Assembly (NCBI GenBank): GCA_030549175.1
Contig: JAUKUA010000003.1
Location: forward strand, 5,332,001 to 5,396,000
Length of the DNA: 64,000 nucleotides
Origin: Lasiosphaeris hirsuta
Lineage: Eukaryota > Ascomycota > Sordariomycetes > Sordariales > Lasiosphaeriaceae
Direction: 5' to 3'
Shown: piece after piece, positions 1-12,800 of the stretch
How the letters are laid out: every line of letters begins with the position of its first letter
Position numbering within the stretch: position 1 is the stretch's first letter
Notes under the pieces: generated by a model
Seen by the model: only the letters and a program-made list of their open reading frames with translations
What the model was told of the DNA's origin: nothing
Databases searched by the model: none
Translations under genes and position numbers: made by a program

Positions 1-250
1 CCTGTTCAAGGAGAAGCTGCCGAAGAGCCCCATCACCAACCACGGATTCACGGATTACCACGGACCGGCAGACGACTGGAAACAGGCGAGCAAGTACTTT
101 ATGGATAAGTTCCGAGCACTGAACCGCAACCCCGACAAGGAAATCTATGGCCACTTTACGAATGCCACCGATACGAATTTGCTAAAGATCACAATGGGCT
201 CGGTCCAGGACATGATCATCCAGCGGAATTTGAAGCAGCTTATCCTGTAA
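1..250 (+). CDS. G-protein alpha subunit, C-terminal 82 residues (5' part outside window)
   Basis: The frame opening at base 2 runs to TAA at 248-250. It carries the C-terminal end of a heterotrimeric G-protein alpha subunit: the alpha-G/alpha-4 region, the TCAT-like G5 segment (here NATDTN), and the alpha-5 helix ending NLKQLIL. Such subunits bind GTP and couple seven-helix receptors to cAMP or MAPK signalling at the plasma membrane. The final residues lack the cysteine four from the end that is typical of fungal group I (Gi-like) subunits. A group II or III subunit is therefore more likely; I lean to the GNA-3 type from memory only. The nucleotide-binding P-loop and switch regions lie upstream of the window. 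No intron is seen in this terminal exon. Confidence 0.9.
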   Translation, partial: LFKEKLPKSPITNHGFTDYHGPADDWKQASKYFMDKFRALNRNPDKEIYGHFTNATDTNLLKITMGSVQDMIIQRNLKQLIL

Positions 251-2269
251 GACTGCCGTCTTGCCGTACCCCGATACCCCGACCTACACAATGGGGGGCC
301 CTCTATTGGTTGTTGTTATTGAGGATGCCGTTTGTGGGAAACAGCCCCCCTCCGTCATCATGGCTCAACATTCATGGACATACTGGGTCTAACGGTGGTA
401 ACTGTCGATAGTGTTTGATATGCGCCATCCCGAGTCGCATCGCGCACGACAATCCCTGAGCCCGCGAATCTGGCCCGGTCAAATGCGTCATGTGCGACCT
501 CGTCGCTAAGGAACAACGCCAATCCTCCTCTCGTCGTATACCCACTACAGCCATGTGTACATCGTTTCGTCACAGTCTGTTTTCACTGTTTATATATTAC
601 TGAGCGTTTCTCTGCGGACGGATACCACGCCACGACGTCCGACGAAAACTGTACGGCGTCTCGCTCAACGATTTTCTCTTTTGGCATTGGACTGTTTGTT
701 TCTGGATTTAGGTGCCTAGTGCAGGCATTGTGGCTTTTTTACTTTGTCAAGCTATTTCGAGCTGCATGTTTGGACGTTTGGGAGACAGGCGAGGCCTGTT
801 CATGTTCTCCTCCCTCCATCAACCTGGCGTGGAGGAAGATTTGGAGGTGACACGAATTTGGTCATTCGTCTTCACAGATGGCGTGAAGAGAAAAACCAGG
901 ATATACCCAGGCTGTAGTTTTGTCACTGCTGAGGGATAGTATGAAATGACGACAGCTGTTTGCGTCCCGCGCTCGGGCCACGGAGTATATATAGAAGAGA
1001 CATGGAAAGGGGATTACTCTGGCAGCGAGACAGACGGGCGTGAAATGAAGAATAATTGAACACAAGATGATAGGTGTCACTTTGCCTGTATGACGTCTGA
1101 CGGAGCTCTGGTCGAGGAGCCCGGCCAGAACCTGGGTTTCGGCGAGCTCTATCTCGGTCGCGAGCTCCACCCACGTGGAATTTACCCAAGATTCTCTAGT
1201 GTCCCCCACCTCGTTTCACAAAATTTCCCGATATGGGAACACCGACCTTTCACCGAAAGAAGAGCATGCGGGGGGGCATGAACAAGGCTCCTCGGGAAGT
1301 GGGAGGTGGCGGGGAGGTGGCGGGGCTGAAGGCGAACAGGTTGGGATGAACCGCGGGGCTCGAATGCGCGCTTTCACTGCTGCTGCATATGAATCAGTTT
1401 GCAAAGCCGCCAAAGTCTGGGCAACGCATTCAAGGTGGCCTGTGCAGCAAGCTCGCTTGATCATTCGCAATCGGGTTCGGCGGTTGTGTGTGGATTCCCG
1501 GAGGCGACCCACGGGCCTCCCATCCTGTCCCGTCTTGGTCTGCGTGGTCGGTGAACTGCAGTTGGGCGTGTGGTGGTGTGAATGTGGATGTATGTGGCGG
1601 TGTTCGGGTGCTACGGCTCGTCTTCCGAGGTGGCTTGATCATTCTACCCCATGGGCAGGGGTTTGGGCACACGGGCTACTTTAGGGGGGCGAGCGTGGGT
1701 GGAGGCGTGGGCGCCAAGGAGAGGGGCGCGCTTGCCTCTCGCCAGGACAACGGGCCGTTGCGGCTGACAACCAAGTTTCATGCAGGGGCGCCACAACAAG
1801 CCAGGACGAACCACTGAGATATGCCGTCTCGCGTGTTGTGCATCTCACCTGTTTGTCGTCGCGAAACCTGGCACCGTTCATTTTGATGCCCTGCATGGTT
1901 TGATGTTGCATCAATCGGGCATCAACAAGGAAACCAACACATAATTGACAATTGTTTACTATGTAAGTACCACATTTGGAGTTTATCTGGTGTAATGTTT
2001 TGCGATCTTGGCCGGTAAATGTATCTGGGGCGAAGCAGGGGCACCCCAAACTGAGACGCATATATATGCATCTGCAACATATTCAGTGAGCGGCACAATC
2101 CGTCGGCAGAGAGACTGACAGCAGTGGCAGACAATTGGTTTTTTTTTCTGCTTCTGCTCTAGCCAAGTCCGAGGTGGCTTCAAACGAGACGCCCCATGTG
2201 TGAGCCCTGAAGCGCCATCCAAGCCACCCTCGATCTTATTCAGGGTCACACTTCAGCCCAATATTCGAG
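251..2269. other. intergenic, 2.0 kb, no gene seen
   Basis: This stretch lies between the G-alpha stop and the GH3 start. It should hold the 3' UTR of the first gene and the promoter and leader of the second. The open frames here have no recognisable protein signature and no consistent splice pattern. The part from about 1270 to 1720 is G-rich on the plus strand. Confidence 0.5.
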
Positions 2270-5121
2270 ATGGCGAGCCACAAAGATGAAGCTGTCGACT
2301 CCCCGCTTCGAGGTTCGGATGCGGCTCAAGTCAGTCGACAGTCATGGATTACACGGCGTTTCCCCTTCCTCAAGAAGAAGCGCGGCATTGCCATCCTCGT
2401 CATTGTTGTCCTCGTCATCATCGGCGGAGGTCTCGCCGGCTTAGCAGCGCTGCCCAAACGTGGCAACGCCGACAGTGCCGATGGCTCGTCCGGTTCCGGG
2501 TCCGATACCATCACCAGCGATACCCACTTTTATGGTGAATCACCGCCGGTTTATCCATCACGTATGTCCCATCCGATATTTCATTTCGGATGTACACTGT
2601 ACTAATTCCCAGTATAGCAAACATGCCTGGCGCTGGTCCCTGGGCATCGTCCTTTGCCAAAGCCCACGCCTTGGTCCTTAATATGACCCTCTCGGAAAAG
2701 GTACCCTCTCATCCTAACCCCCTTTCTTCTAACAAGAATCTCACACGGCACAGATAAGCTTGACCGCCGGCGCGAGCTCCAACACAAGCTGCTCAGGTTT
2801 CATCCCGTCCATCCGCCGCCTCAAGTTCCCCGGCCTCTGTCTCAGCGACGCTGGCAACGGCCTGCGCGCAACCGACTTCGTGAGCACCTGGCCCAGCGGC
2901 ATCCACGTCGGCGCCAGCTGGAACAAGGCGCTCGCGCGCGACAGGGGTGCCGGGATGGGTGGTGAGTTCAAGACGAAAGGCGTCAACGTTTTGCTAGGGC
3001 CAGTTGTGGGTCCGGTTGGGAGGCTGGTCGTCGGGGGGAGGAACTGGGAAGGTTGGTTTCCTTTTCGGCGGTCGTGGGGTTTTTTGCTAACATGTATCAG
3101 GGTTCTCGGTTGATCCATACCTGGCTGGGGCTTTGGTCTTTGAGACCGTTGCTGCTATTCAAGGGGCGGGGGTTATCACCAGCACAAAGGTATGGCGATT
3201 TCAAGCCGGGGACTCAGGGAAGCCGCTAACACGCGGCGCAGCACTTCATTGGCAACGAGCAGGAAACGAACCGGAACCCCAAGGGAGACGTTGAAGCTGT
3301 ATCATCAAATATTGATGATCAGACGTTGCATGAATTGTATCTCTGGTGAGTCTATAAGAGCAACATCCCGCAAGTTTACTCCCTGCTAACCTCGCACAAG
3401 GCCCTTTCAAGACGCTGTTCACGCCGGTAGTGGCAATATCATGTGCTCGTACAACCGACTAAACAATTCGTACGGCTGCGCGAATAGCAAGACACTCAAC
3501 GGTATTCTGAAGACAGAGCTAGGCTTTGAGGGTTTCGTCGTCAGTGACTGGGGTGCCCAGCATGCCGGTATTGCTACTGCGCTGGCCGGACTAGACATGA
3601 TGATGCCTGGTGCTGGATCCTTCTGGGGCGACAAGCTTGAGACGGCTGTTCAGAACGGGACGGTGCCCGAGTCTCGGATAACTGACATGGTTACGAGGTA
3701 TTTGGACTTCTCCCTCTAAATCTGACGTGGCTAACAATAATAGAACTATCGCCGCGTGGTACCAAATGGGTCAAGATAAGGGTTTCCCCATCCCGGGTGT
3801 AGGCATGGCCTCTGACATGACCAAGCCCCACAACATGGTCGACGCCAGGAACTCGTCCTTTCGCCCCACGCTCCTCGACGGCGCCGTTGAAGGCCACGTC
3901 CTCGTCAAGAACATTCGTGATGCCCTCCCCCTGAAGAAGCCCAAAATGTTATCCATCTTCGGTTATTCGGCTAAGAACCCCGACCAAAACACCCCCACAG
4001 GGGGAATCTCGCCATGGACGTTTGGCGCGAGCTCTTTCAACTACACCGAGTTTTCGGGCAACTTTTTTGGTCTCTCAGACGCCGTTGGTAACACGCCAAT
4101 TGCGTTCAACGGGACGCTCTACTCGGGAGGCGGCTCCGGTGCCACCTCACAGTCAACAGTTATCGCGCCCTTCGACGCACTCGTTCAGCGTGCTTATGAC
4201 GACGGCACCGCTCTGTTCTGGGACTTTGTCAGCGGCGAGCCCCCCGTCAACCAGGGTTCGACCGCCTGCTTGGTTTTTGGCAACGCCTACGCGACCGAGG
4301 GCGCAGATCGTCCCGACGTGCAAGATGGGTACACCGATAATCTGGTGAAGCATGTTGCTGCGCGGTGTAACAACACCGTGGTGGTGTTGCATAATGCGGG
4401 GATAAGGCTGGTCGAAGATTTTATCGACCACCCCAACGTGACGGCCGTATTCTTTGCCCATCTCCCCGGTGAGGCGTCAGGTAGGGCAATCGTCTCGCTA
4501 CTCTATGGTGATGAGAACCCCTCAGGGAAGCTGCCATACACTATTGCGAGGGACGCAAAAGACTACCCCGTTCTAGGGCCAGATCAGCCCGAGGGGGCGT
4601 TTACTAGGTTTCCGCAGAGCAACTTTTCAGAGGGAGTATTTATTGACTACCGCCACTTCGACGCAAAGAACATCACGCCGAGATACGAGTTCGGGTTCGG
4701 CCTGAGCTACACCACATTCGAGTACGGCAACCTGTCGGTCCAGAAGGCCGACAACGAGTCGTTTGCGCCATACCCAACCGGCGAGATTCGCGAGGGCGGC
4801 CAGGTCGATCTTTGGGATGTTCTGGTCAAAGTGAGCGCCGAGGTCAAGAACGCCGGGCGGAGAGATGGCGCCGAAGTGGTGCAGTTGTATGTCGGCATCC
4901 CGGAGGCTGGGCAGCCGGTCAGACAGCTCAGGGGGTTTGAGAAGGTTGTGCTCAGTGGGAATGTTACGACGCCCGAGACGGTCCACTTCGAGTTGACGAG
5001 GAGGGACTTGAGTGTTTGGGATGTGGTAGCGCAGAAATGGTGGCTGACCAAGGGGGAGTACAAGGTCGAGGTTGGTGGAAGTAGTCGGAACTTGCCGCTG
5101 GCGGGGAAGGTGGTGGTTTAA
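2270..5121 (+). CDS. GH3 beta-glucosidase with N-terminal membrane anchor
   Basis: Seven exons: 2270-2561, 2618-2700, 2754-3051, 3101-3189, 3242-3345, 3401-3697, 3744-5121. They give 846 aa. The protein hydrolyses terminal beta-glucosyl residues (cellobiose-type substrates). It starts with a basic cytosolic tail (KKKR at about 35-38) and one hydrophobic segment (about 39-60), so it should be a type II membrane protein with the enzyme outside. A Ser/Gly-rich linker leads to the GH3 barrel. KHFIGNEQE (254-262) is the conserved KH motif, and the nucleophile is Asp338 in VVSDWG. The alpha/beta sandwich and a C-terminal fibronectin type III-like domain follow, with FGFGLSYT preceding it. The length is usual for fungal GH3 enzymes. 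ATG 2270 is chosen because it opens the anchor-coding exon. No frame damage is seen. The exact substrate cannot be told from sequence. Confidence 0.93.
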
Positions 5122-6258
5122 TGGGGCTGGCGTAATGTGGGAAGTTGATTGTCTCTGATCTTTTCCTTGCGGCAGTGTTGGAAGGAGCGACTGCTTTACG
5201 GGGCTACGGATCTGCATTTTGTGGGATGGGATTACAGCATTTGGCACTGAAAATGGGCCTGGCCGGCGGGTTAGCTGACTTGCCGACTGATATTCGATCA
5301 GTATTAGAGTGGCAGGTCATTTTGTCAATCATAATGAATAATGTTCTAAGAAAGGCTTAGAGCCTCGTGTCTACGTCCTTGCGGGTATCCCTCTTTCAGA
5401 TACCAACAAGGTGTTTAAATTGTATGATAAAGCCCTCGTAATGTATTAAAAGGAGATAGTTGTTCCCCTCTTTCTAGGGCTTTCCAAAAGTCCCATATTA
5501 AATTCTAAAAAAACAAACACTGTTTATAGGTGCGGAACCTCCCGCTAAGAGGGATTTTTGAAGCCCCGGCAAGGCGTCTGCAGCATCAAAAACGGCTTTT
5601 CTGGTATCTCGGAGGGCATATTTGAGCTTCAAAATGGCTTTTTCAACATCAAGAATTGGAAGTGTGGGCACAGGTGTGGGTGTTGGAACTAGGTGTCTGT
5701 TAGCCGTATGGTATCTTACTAGCTAATAGGAGCCTACTTAAAGCTCATGCGATTTTCAACGCTTGGCTCCAGTCAACGGCCGACATGGACACCCGGACCC
5801 GGGGTTGGCTCCGGGCATCTGTAGGCGAAACACGCAAACAAGCACACATTATTTATAGCTGGTTTGAGTTTCTGAGATGCAGTTCAATGAGGCTTACCGT
5901 TAGTGGGATCCCTATGCCGCAAATGTCAAGTCTAGACAGATTTCACAAATAGCGCATATGTTTAGTGTTTGGGCTACCGTTTTAGACAGAGGACTTTCAA
6001 TTCGTCAAACGCAAGCCAAATGCCAAGCCAAACCGGTAAGCGAACAGCTACAATAAATCAATTCAAATAAGCTAACCTATGCGTTGTTGGAATCCAGATT
6101 TGGGGAGGTCTTGATGGCGAGGCAGAAAAGCCACACTGCCCAGACGGAAACAAGCACAGCCGCCAGATCTTCTTCCTCCTCATCCATGACGCCAGCTAAT
6201 GGAAGAAACGACAACATGCCAAATGCGATTCTGCCGCAGCAGAACTCGCACAAACTAC
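5122..6258. other. intergenic with a decayed MITE copy
   Basis: AT-richer than the flanking genes. The part around 5505-5680 resembles the inside of the MITE family described at 14380-14673. The minus strand between 6077 and 6232 has an open frame with two hydrophobic stretches that might be a further exon of the GTPase gene at 6259-7276. Confidence 0.4.
5505..5680 (+). mobile_element. degenerate MITE-like copy
   Basis: The segment reading TGCGGAACCTCCCGC, then AAGAGGGAT, TTGAAGCCC and GGCATATTTG follows the same order of motifs as the left half of the elements at 14380 and 14694. The terminal repeats are too worn to place ends, so both coordinates are approximate. Confidence 0.4.
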
Positions 6259-7276
6259 CTACATAGTCACACAGGTTGCAGCTGCGGACAAGGCAGACGC
6301 TGTGATAGGCAGAACGGTGCCAGTCACCCTGACAGCCGTCTCAACCGGAAGCTTGTCCCAGACTTGGATCTGTTTTGGTCAGTGGAAATGACCTGAGAGC
6401 TATGCTTTGATTTGGCGACTTACAACCGCACTTCTCAGCCGTTGAAGCCATCCTTGCATCTTTTGAACCATATTCTCCAACTTCTCGCTGCCCCCTAGAT
6501 TTCTGATCTGCAGGCGGAGGTCCTCGACCTTCTTCCCGATATCTCCCTCTAGTTGTTTAGCCGCCCTGGTCTCTCTGAGCCGGCCCTTGTGCATGCGAAG
6601 CTCCTGCTGCAACAGCAGGGATTCGGGAGGAAACGATCCTGGATTTGATGTAAAGTGCTTCACGATGCTAGCAGCTGACTCCTCGGTGTTCTTGAATTGG
6701 AGCACCTCAGCTCCGCATGCTATCATGTCATTCCAGACCGAATCTGTTCTGTTTTTCTCATTCATCTTGCCCTTGGTATGGTTGAAGGTATCCCACATTG
6801 TGGTAACAATTACGACTTGGTGGTAGTACTGACGGCCGACAATCTGCTTGAACAGCTGAAGCTTTTGCCGTTCGCTGTCGGCTATCCGGGCATTGGTGAT
6901 AGGCTGCATGAAGATAACCCCGTTGAGACGCTTTCCAACCTTCTCCGAAGTCGCCAACCATTTTGCCAGATCCTCGAATATTTGTTCGTCCTCGTGCTCT
7001 GAATCGTCGAAGCCTGGGGTATCGTACAAGGCCACCGTTCTTCCGTCGCCCAAAGGCTTTACAGCAATTTGGACATTTTTTGTGCCTGTATGTGTCGGCG
7101 AGATAAGATCAGCATTGTTGGAATAACAGCTCCCTGGCTAGTGTTTCGTTTCAAGACCTACAGGATGACCCATCGTGTCCTATCTTGAAGTCGCTTCCTG
7201 TTGCGAGGGTAACGAAGGATGTCTTGCCGGCACCAGTCATCCCAAAGACGGCCAGACGTATAATTTCGTCGTCCAT
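6259..7276 (-). CDS. P-loop GTPase (AIG1/GIMAP-like fold), paralogue of 8192-9257
   Basis: Exons on the minus strand: 7276-7162, 7085-6424, 6369-6259; 295 aa. Residues 12-20 form the G1 P-loop (GMTGAGKTS), 60-64 the G3 motif (DTPGF), and 133-137 (TTMWD) sit where small GTPases have N/TKxD. These features fit the loosely defined fungal G-domain family related to AIG1/Toc34-type GTPases. The middle is a G domain, followed by a charged, probably coiled-coil stretch (about 185-255). Exon 3 was found from a clean GTAAGT donor at 6423 and a CAG acceptor at 6370. It adds a hydrophobic tail of about 20 residues that may touch a membrane. The first intron interrupts the codon between the P-loop and G3 at the same place and phase as in the paralogue. 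The function is unknown. The two genes are divergent, with 915 bp between their starts. ATG 7276 is the first ATG before the P-loop. Confidence 0.75.
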
Positions 7277-8191
7277 ATCGACTGGCAGGCGGCTGTAGGC
7301 CTGAGTAGGACTTGAAAATGTCGGTTGGTCTCGGTGGGCAGGGGGGACGACCACAAGATGCCGATAGTTCAGAGCAACGCACTCACTTGCAAGCTACTAG
7401 CAGACAACAATTGAAATCAGGTAACAGTGGGAAAGGGCCCAGGAGCGGACTTCGCTTTTAACCCGAGTTGCTTACATGATAATTGCTGAACGGGAAACCC
7501 CATACTCCTGCCGAGTTGAGCCATACGCAGCCTACGCTACTGCAGTTCTGTCCCGGGGTCTGCCCCAGCCGAATTCGTGCTGTGCCAGTAGGACAACTGG
7601 ATTTTCAAGAGCCTGCTTCAAAAGCTGTGCGTGTCATCTGTGATGCCCGTTTGGGCCAGTCGAAATTTCGACTGAGCGCGCCTGCCGGCTTTGTGGCGGC
7701 GCCGTGACCCCACGCCAGGCAGTCAGACCGCACATCGCGGTCAATGAGCGTTGGAATCTGTCGCCCGTGGAACCAGACATCATTAGATCATACTATTGGT
7801 CAAAATCCCAGCTTTACCGGTTGTCACGTCCTCAGTGGTGCACCCTCAACCCCCAAGTGCTTTGATGGGACTAATATATTGCAGTGCCAATTGCCTGTCT
7901 GCATTCATTGAGAGCCGCATGTTTTTGGGGGTTTTTGGAAGCCCCCATTACGCTTTTCTCGTTCCATCTTTCCGACTTCCACCCTGGTTCAGTTCTTTTA
8001 AATATCAGGTCCCAATGTCTCTTTCGGTGTCGGCTTGTCTTACTCGTCCAAAAACCCCTATTGATATCTCTTTCTTCCCGTCTCTCCTGCCACACAAACT
8101 GGTATTCAGACCAGAAGGGTCAATACTCTTGACCCCCTTGCGTCAACCCAGCTTCTTGCTATCGCATCCTTCCTCCACTTCACCCGTCAAG
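7277..8191. promoter_or_regulatory. shared divergent promoter of the two GTPase genes
   Basis: 915 bp separate the two start codons, which face away from each other. Both core promoters must lie here. I see no gene and no repeat that I can name. The part next to the plus-strand gene (about 7960-8180) is pyrimidine-rich, as is common just upstream of fungal start codons. Confidence 0.4.
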
Positions 8192-9257
8192 ATGGCGGAT
8201 GGGGACCAAAGCCAGGGCAGGAATGCCGTGCAGCCCCTGATCCCTGTCCCTGACAAAACAGTAGTCGAGACCCGGCCAGCCCAGGACCCAAGAAGCCAGC
8301 CCAGCGGCAACACCAGGACTCTGAAAATCCTCGTGGTTGGTGTGACGGGCTCCGGAAAATCCAGCTTCATTTCTGCCGTTCTCGGAGAGGATATTGGCAT
8401 AGGCCACAGCGCGGATCCATGTGAGTTTCGATACTTCACTTCCTCTCCTCTTCCTTGCCGCAGATACCGGTGGTAGTACGTAATGACGCAGTCAGGGGCT
8501 AAACTGGCGCCTCTCAGGTACCAGGGACTGCAAATTATACTCAGTGCTCTACAAGGACGTCGTCTTTGAGCTCATTGACACACCCGGATTTGATGATCCG
8601 ACCAGGGACGGTATTGATATCCTGAGGAACATTACCCTCCACGTGGAGGGTGTGGCGGGGGTTATCTACTGTCACCGCATGACCGATACAAGACTGAATG
8701 GGGACGATAAGCTCAATCTCGAGGTCGTCAAGGCTATGTGCGGCGAGCGGTTCTTCAGCCGTATTGTGATTTGCAGCACCCATTGGGACACTACGATGCC
8801 GGGATCGCGGGAAGCTCCCCAGGCGCGAATGGAAAGCCTGCTCGACAAAGAATTCGAGAGCATCATGGAGGGCGGCGCCATGTACATGGAGTTCTTGGGC
8901 GAGAGCAAACCCGCGAGCAGCCTGAATGTTCTGGACCTGTTCTTGACACAAAGGCGCCCTCCCATGATGGCGCTCCTGGACCAACGACTTCGAGTGCGCA
9001 CGGCGAGGGAAACGCATGCCGGTAAGGTTATTGAAGAGGACTATAGGAAAAGGCAGAAGGGGAAATTGGCCCAGCGCCAACTACATGCGGATGTCCCGAG
9101 TAAGTAAGTAAAAGCAACATCTACAATGAGCTAAAAGCTAACCTGAATCTTAGAAGATATCCACGGTGAGGCCAAGGGTTCGAAGTTGGTTCAGGAAATA
9201 AAAGGGTTAGGCAAAGCTTTTCTTGGTGTGGCGACAAACAACACGCCCAGAACCTGA
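8192..9257 (+). CDS. P-loop GTPase (AIG1/GIMAP-like fold), paralogue of 6259-7276
   Basis: Exons 8192-8420, 8518-9099, 9154-9257 give 304 aa. A flexible Pro/Gln-rich N-terminus of about 42 residues precedes the G domain. The P-loop is at 50-58 (GVTGSGKSS), DTPGF at 97-101, and a THWD motif replaces the usual N/TKxD. The protein matches the neighbour at 6259-7276 in motif order and in the position and phase of the first intron (after the first base of a Cys codon), so the pair arose by duplication. The C-terminal part is basic and helical. The third exon follows a GTAAGT donor and TAG acceptor and ends in TGA at 9255-9257. ATG 8192 has a good context (AAGATGG). Role unknown; the neighbouring NLR-like gene suggests, without proving, a link to fungal nonself response. 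Confidence 0.78.
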
Positions 9258-9833
9258 ACTTCTGGCGGTGATATCTCTGCAAGAGCGAGACCAAGAGTAA
9301 TGGCACTAGTAGGGCATCCGTGAGTCTGGTGGGAGGTTTATATGTTGAATTACTCCGATCCTTTACCTATGAAGCTCGCTCGGGCCTCACCTCGAGAATG
9401 AAAGGCTGTGTTTTTCGAGTACTACTCCAGCCCAATACCCAGGGATTTAAAGTTTGTGTAGGAGCTTTGTCTACATGCCAAAGTTATGACACGTCGTTGG
9501 CTTAAGGTGGTGTCCTGCTGCGAGTTGCCAGACTGGGTGCAACCTGCACCTCGCATTAGGGGTTACTCTAGGCCCAGAGGTTCAGAATTGGAGGATGTGG
9601 CTGTAAATGAACTTGTGCCAAAGTTTGAGGCAGTTGGCCTGTGCATTGGATCATGATTGATGGATTGGTGAAGTGTGTCGGACGTTTCAAATCACCCACT
9701 TGGACCGCAACGAACGAACGTCGGGCAGAAATTCTATCAGCCAGTTTTCCGCCCCTGCTCGCTCGGTCTACAACCCACCCCTCTTTATCGATAGCTGCTG
9801 TTACCGAATTCATGCAAATGCCGTAAGCTAGCC
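9258..9833. other. intergenic, 0.58 kb
   Basis: Lies between the plus-strand GTPase and the NLR-like pseudogene. No gene or repeat seen. It should contain the former promoter of the NLR-like gene. Confidence 0.4.
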
Positions 9834-12800
9834 ATGGATCCCCTGAGCGCGCTGAGCGTCGCAGCAACTGTGATCCAGTTTGTCGAGCTCGGCGGGCATT
9901 TCTTGGCCAAGGGCTGGGATAGGTACAAGCATCCCGACGATCAGAAAAAAGAGTTGGCCAGTCTCTTGCAACAACTGTCCTCATTGACGACGGTCTTGCA
10001 TGAAGCTCGGAGCTATTTTGGAGTTGGGAAAAAGACTACCGGGAGCCAGCAACAGCTGCTCGACGCCTGTGCTAGCTGCGATCGCACAGCTGCCGAATTT
10101 CAGGATGTCCTCTCTAGGGCTACCAATGACCTGGAAAAGCTGGGCTCATCAGGTCCCCGGGTCGAAAAGCTCGTCAACGTCTTCTGGGGCGATTCCAAAA
10201 TCGAAAAGGTGAAGACTGAGCTGGGATCCCTCAGATCGTCGGTGACGGAAATCGCCATCCTTTGCATCTGGTATTGCAACTCGCATCCCCCGACCGCAAC
10301 TTGATTTGCTAACCATTCGGGTAGGGAAGATACAAAGCAGGGCAAGAAGAAGGTGTTGGATTTAGCAATCAGATAACCGACGCTGTCGGTACTCTCAAGC
10401 GCATTGATGAGCAAACACGGGCAGGGAAGTAGCCTGGAAGTGGCAACGCCGGACCTCTCGACACAACACAAGGAAAAGAGTCCGCGCCATTTCGACTGCT
10501 AGCTCTAGTAGGCCAAACCGCCCCGCTTTCTAAAATGGCAGAGGAGATGCAACGCATTCTCTCGACCGGTCAAGGACAAGAGATAGTGGAGTTGCGCGAC
10601 GAACTTCGATGCATCATATGGGACCCAGAATGGCAGCCTGAGGAATCACGGCTTCACGTACCGGGAGTTAGAGACCCATCCGAGATTGGCTTGAAATATG
10701 TCGCGCTTCAGCTCACCCGCGGTCTCAAATTCGAGGAATTTCAGTCTAGGGAGGCGGCCATTGCGGATTGCATCCTGCAGACGTACTCCTGGATATTCGA
10801 TCCTCCATTTCAAGTCACGACGCCGGACGGGGAAAACACATGGAGCAGTTTTCCGGACTGGCTGGAAAGGTCGTCAGATCCCATCTACTGGATTACGGGG
10901 AAACCTGGTTCAGGAAAGTCCACCATGATGAAGTACATTCTTGAAAACCCCGCATTGAAAACGCATCTTCGGCATTGGGCTGGAGACACCCCCCTCTTGA
11001 TTGCGAGGTCCTATGCCTGGAATGCTGGAGCCACCCTGCAAAAGTCTTTTGGTGGGTTGAAGCGAACCCTGCTATATCAGATCTTGAATCAGCAACCAGA
11101 CCTCCTCCCGGAGCTGATGCCTCGGCGATGGGCATATTACTCACTACTACTTCAAGGCATCTCGCAAACTCCCCCATGGCTAGATTGGGAAATTGATGAA
11201 TCTTTCAAGTTTCTCTTGTCGATGGGCGGGGACAAAGTCCGCCTTGTCCTATTCGTCGACGGGCTGGATGAGTTTGATGTGCCCCCTAAAGAAGTTGTCG
11301 ATTTACATGAGTCCACCGCAGCATCCAAATGCATCAAAGCTTGTGTGGCGAGCCGGCCCTGGGTTGAATTTGATGATGCATATCGAGATATGCCCCAATG
11401 CCATATGCACCTTCTCACTGCACGAGATATGAGGACCTTTGTGGCGGAGCGATTTCGTGGATGCAGAGCCTTTACGACTCTGAGAAACATCTACCCACAC
11501 GAAGCAACCCGGCTGCTCGAAGAACTGACGGGGAAATCCAACGGGGTTTTCGTCTGGCTCAGGGTGGTGGTCGATTCACTGGTCGAGTCTGCCACCGAGG
11601 GCTGCGGGATAGTCGAACTTCAAGCTGTCCTAGACAGCCTACTAACCGATTTAACTCTACTATATGACGCCATATGGTCCAGGATACCATCTGACAGTCA
11701 AAGGCGGGGAGTCATTCTGCTGCAACTGGTAGAAGCCGCGTTTTGAGAATTGAGCCGGAGCATTGCTTGGCTGGCAGATGAATTCAGCTCGCGCCCCTAT
11801 GACATCAAATCCGAACATTTCGGACACTTTGATAAAGACCCCAATACCTATGTTTCAATTGAGTTGTCTCTGAAGCGAAAACTCGCATCACGAACTAGAG
11901 GATTACTCGAGGTGGTGGCATCCAAGAACAAAACTGGCGACAACGAAATTCTTGATACCAATATTGTTGCATACACTCACCGTACTGCAAAGGAGTGGGT
12001 CACACAGCGAAAACCCTGGGTAGCAGCCCTAGAACAGGGCGCAGAGTCATTTGATCCTTACCTGTTTCTCCTTGAAATTATTACGATTCAGATGACCTCC
12101 AAGACGTTATCGACTTCCAACCTGGGCCAGCACCGGTTTCAGTATCAATTCTGGTTAAACATTGTGCGGGCACTCGGATGTGCAGCCCTGGTTGGAGCAA
12201 ATGACCCTCCTCCCAAAAAAGCGAATGCGCTTATCCAAGCCCTCGACACGTTCGACCGTAGGACCGGAGAGCTCACCCATCAACCCGAGGAACACCTAGG
12301 CGCCCCAATATGGCGCCACTCCCTCAAACACTGGTCGCCCAGCCCACCCACGGGAAAACCAAGCAATTTTATCAGTGTTGCTGCGCAATTTGGTGTTTCA
12401 TCGTATATCAAAGCCAAGGCCGCAGCCGTCACCGGTCGCCTCTCACTGTTGCAGAACTCGGAAAACCTTTCGCTTCTTGAAGCTGCTATATGTGGCCACG
12501 TCTATTATCTTTTCAATAGCATTGGCCATGGTGATATTGATATGGTTTATTCCTTTCTGCTGCAAGAAACATTCCGTCTGGAAATCGGAACCCTTTCAGC
12601 ACTCCTAGGACGACTAGATACCATCCGGTTTCTTGTCGACGAAGGTGTTAAGCAACACAAGCACCCATCACCCAACGAACTTTTAACCAGAGTGGACAAC
12701 AATCTAGAGCTACACATCTCCAAGTTGAATCACACTAGATGTCCCGAAATTTCATTGTCTCTCGCTGAGGTAGAAAAGCTTCTCGGATTTCGCGGTAAAA

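Noticed and set aside
4627..5247. 206-codon frame antisense to the GH3 gene
   Set aside because: Complement shadow of the GH3 C-terminal coding exon.
11744..11746. Considered an intron spanning the TGA in the NLR-like gene
   Set aside because: No GT donor upstream and AG acceptor downstream at a workable distance keep the coding frame, and coding character continues directly on both sides.
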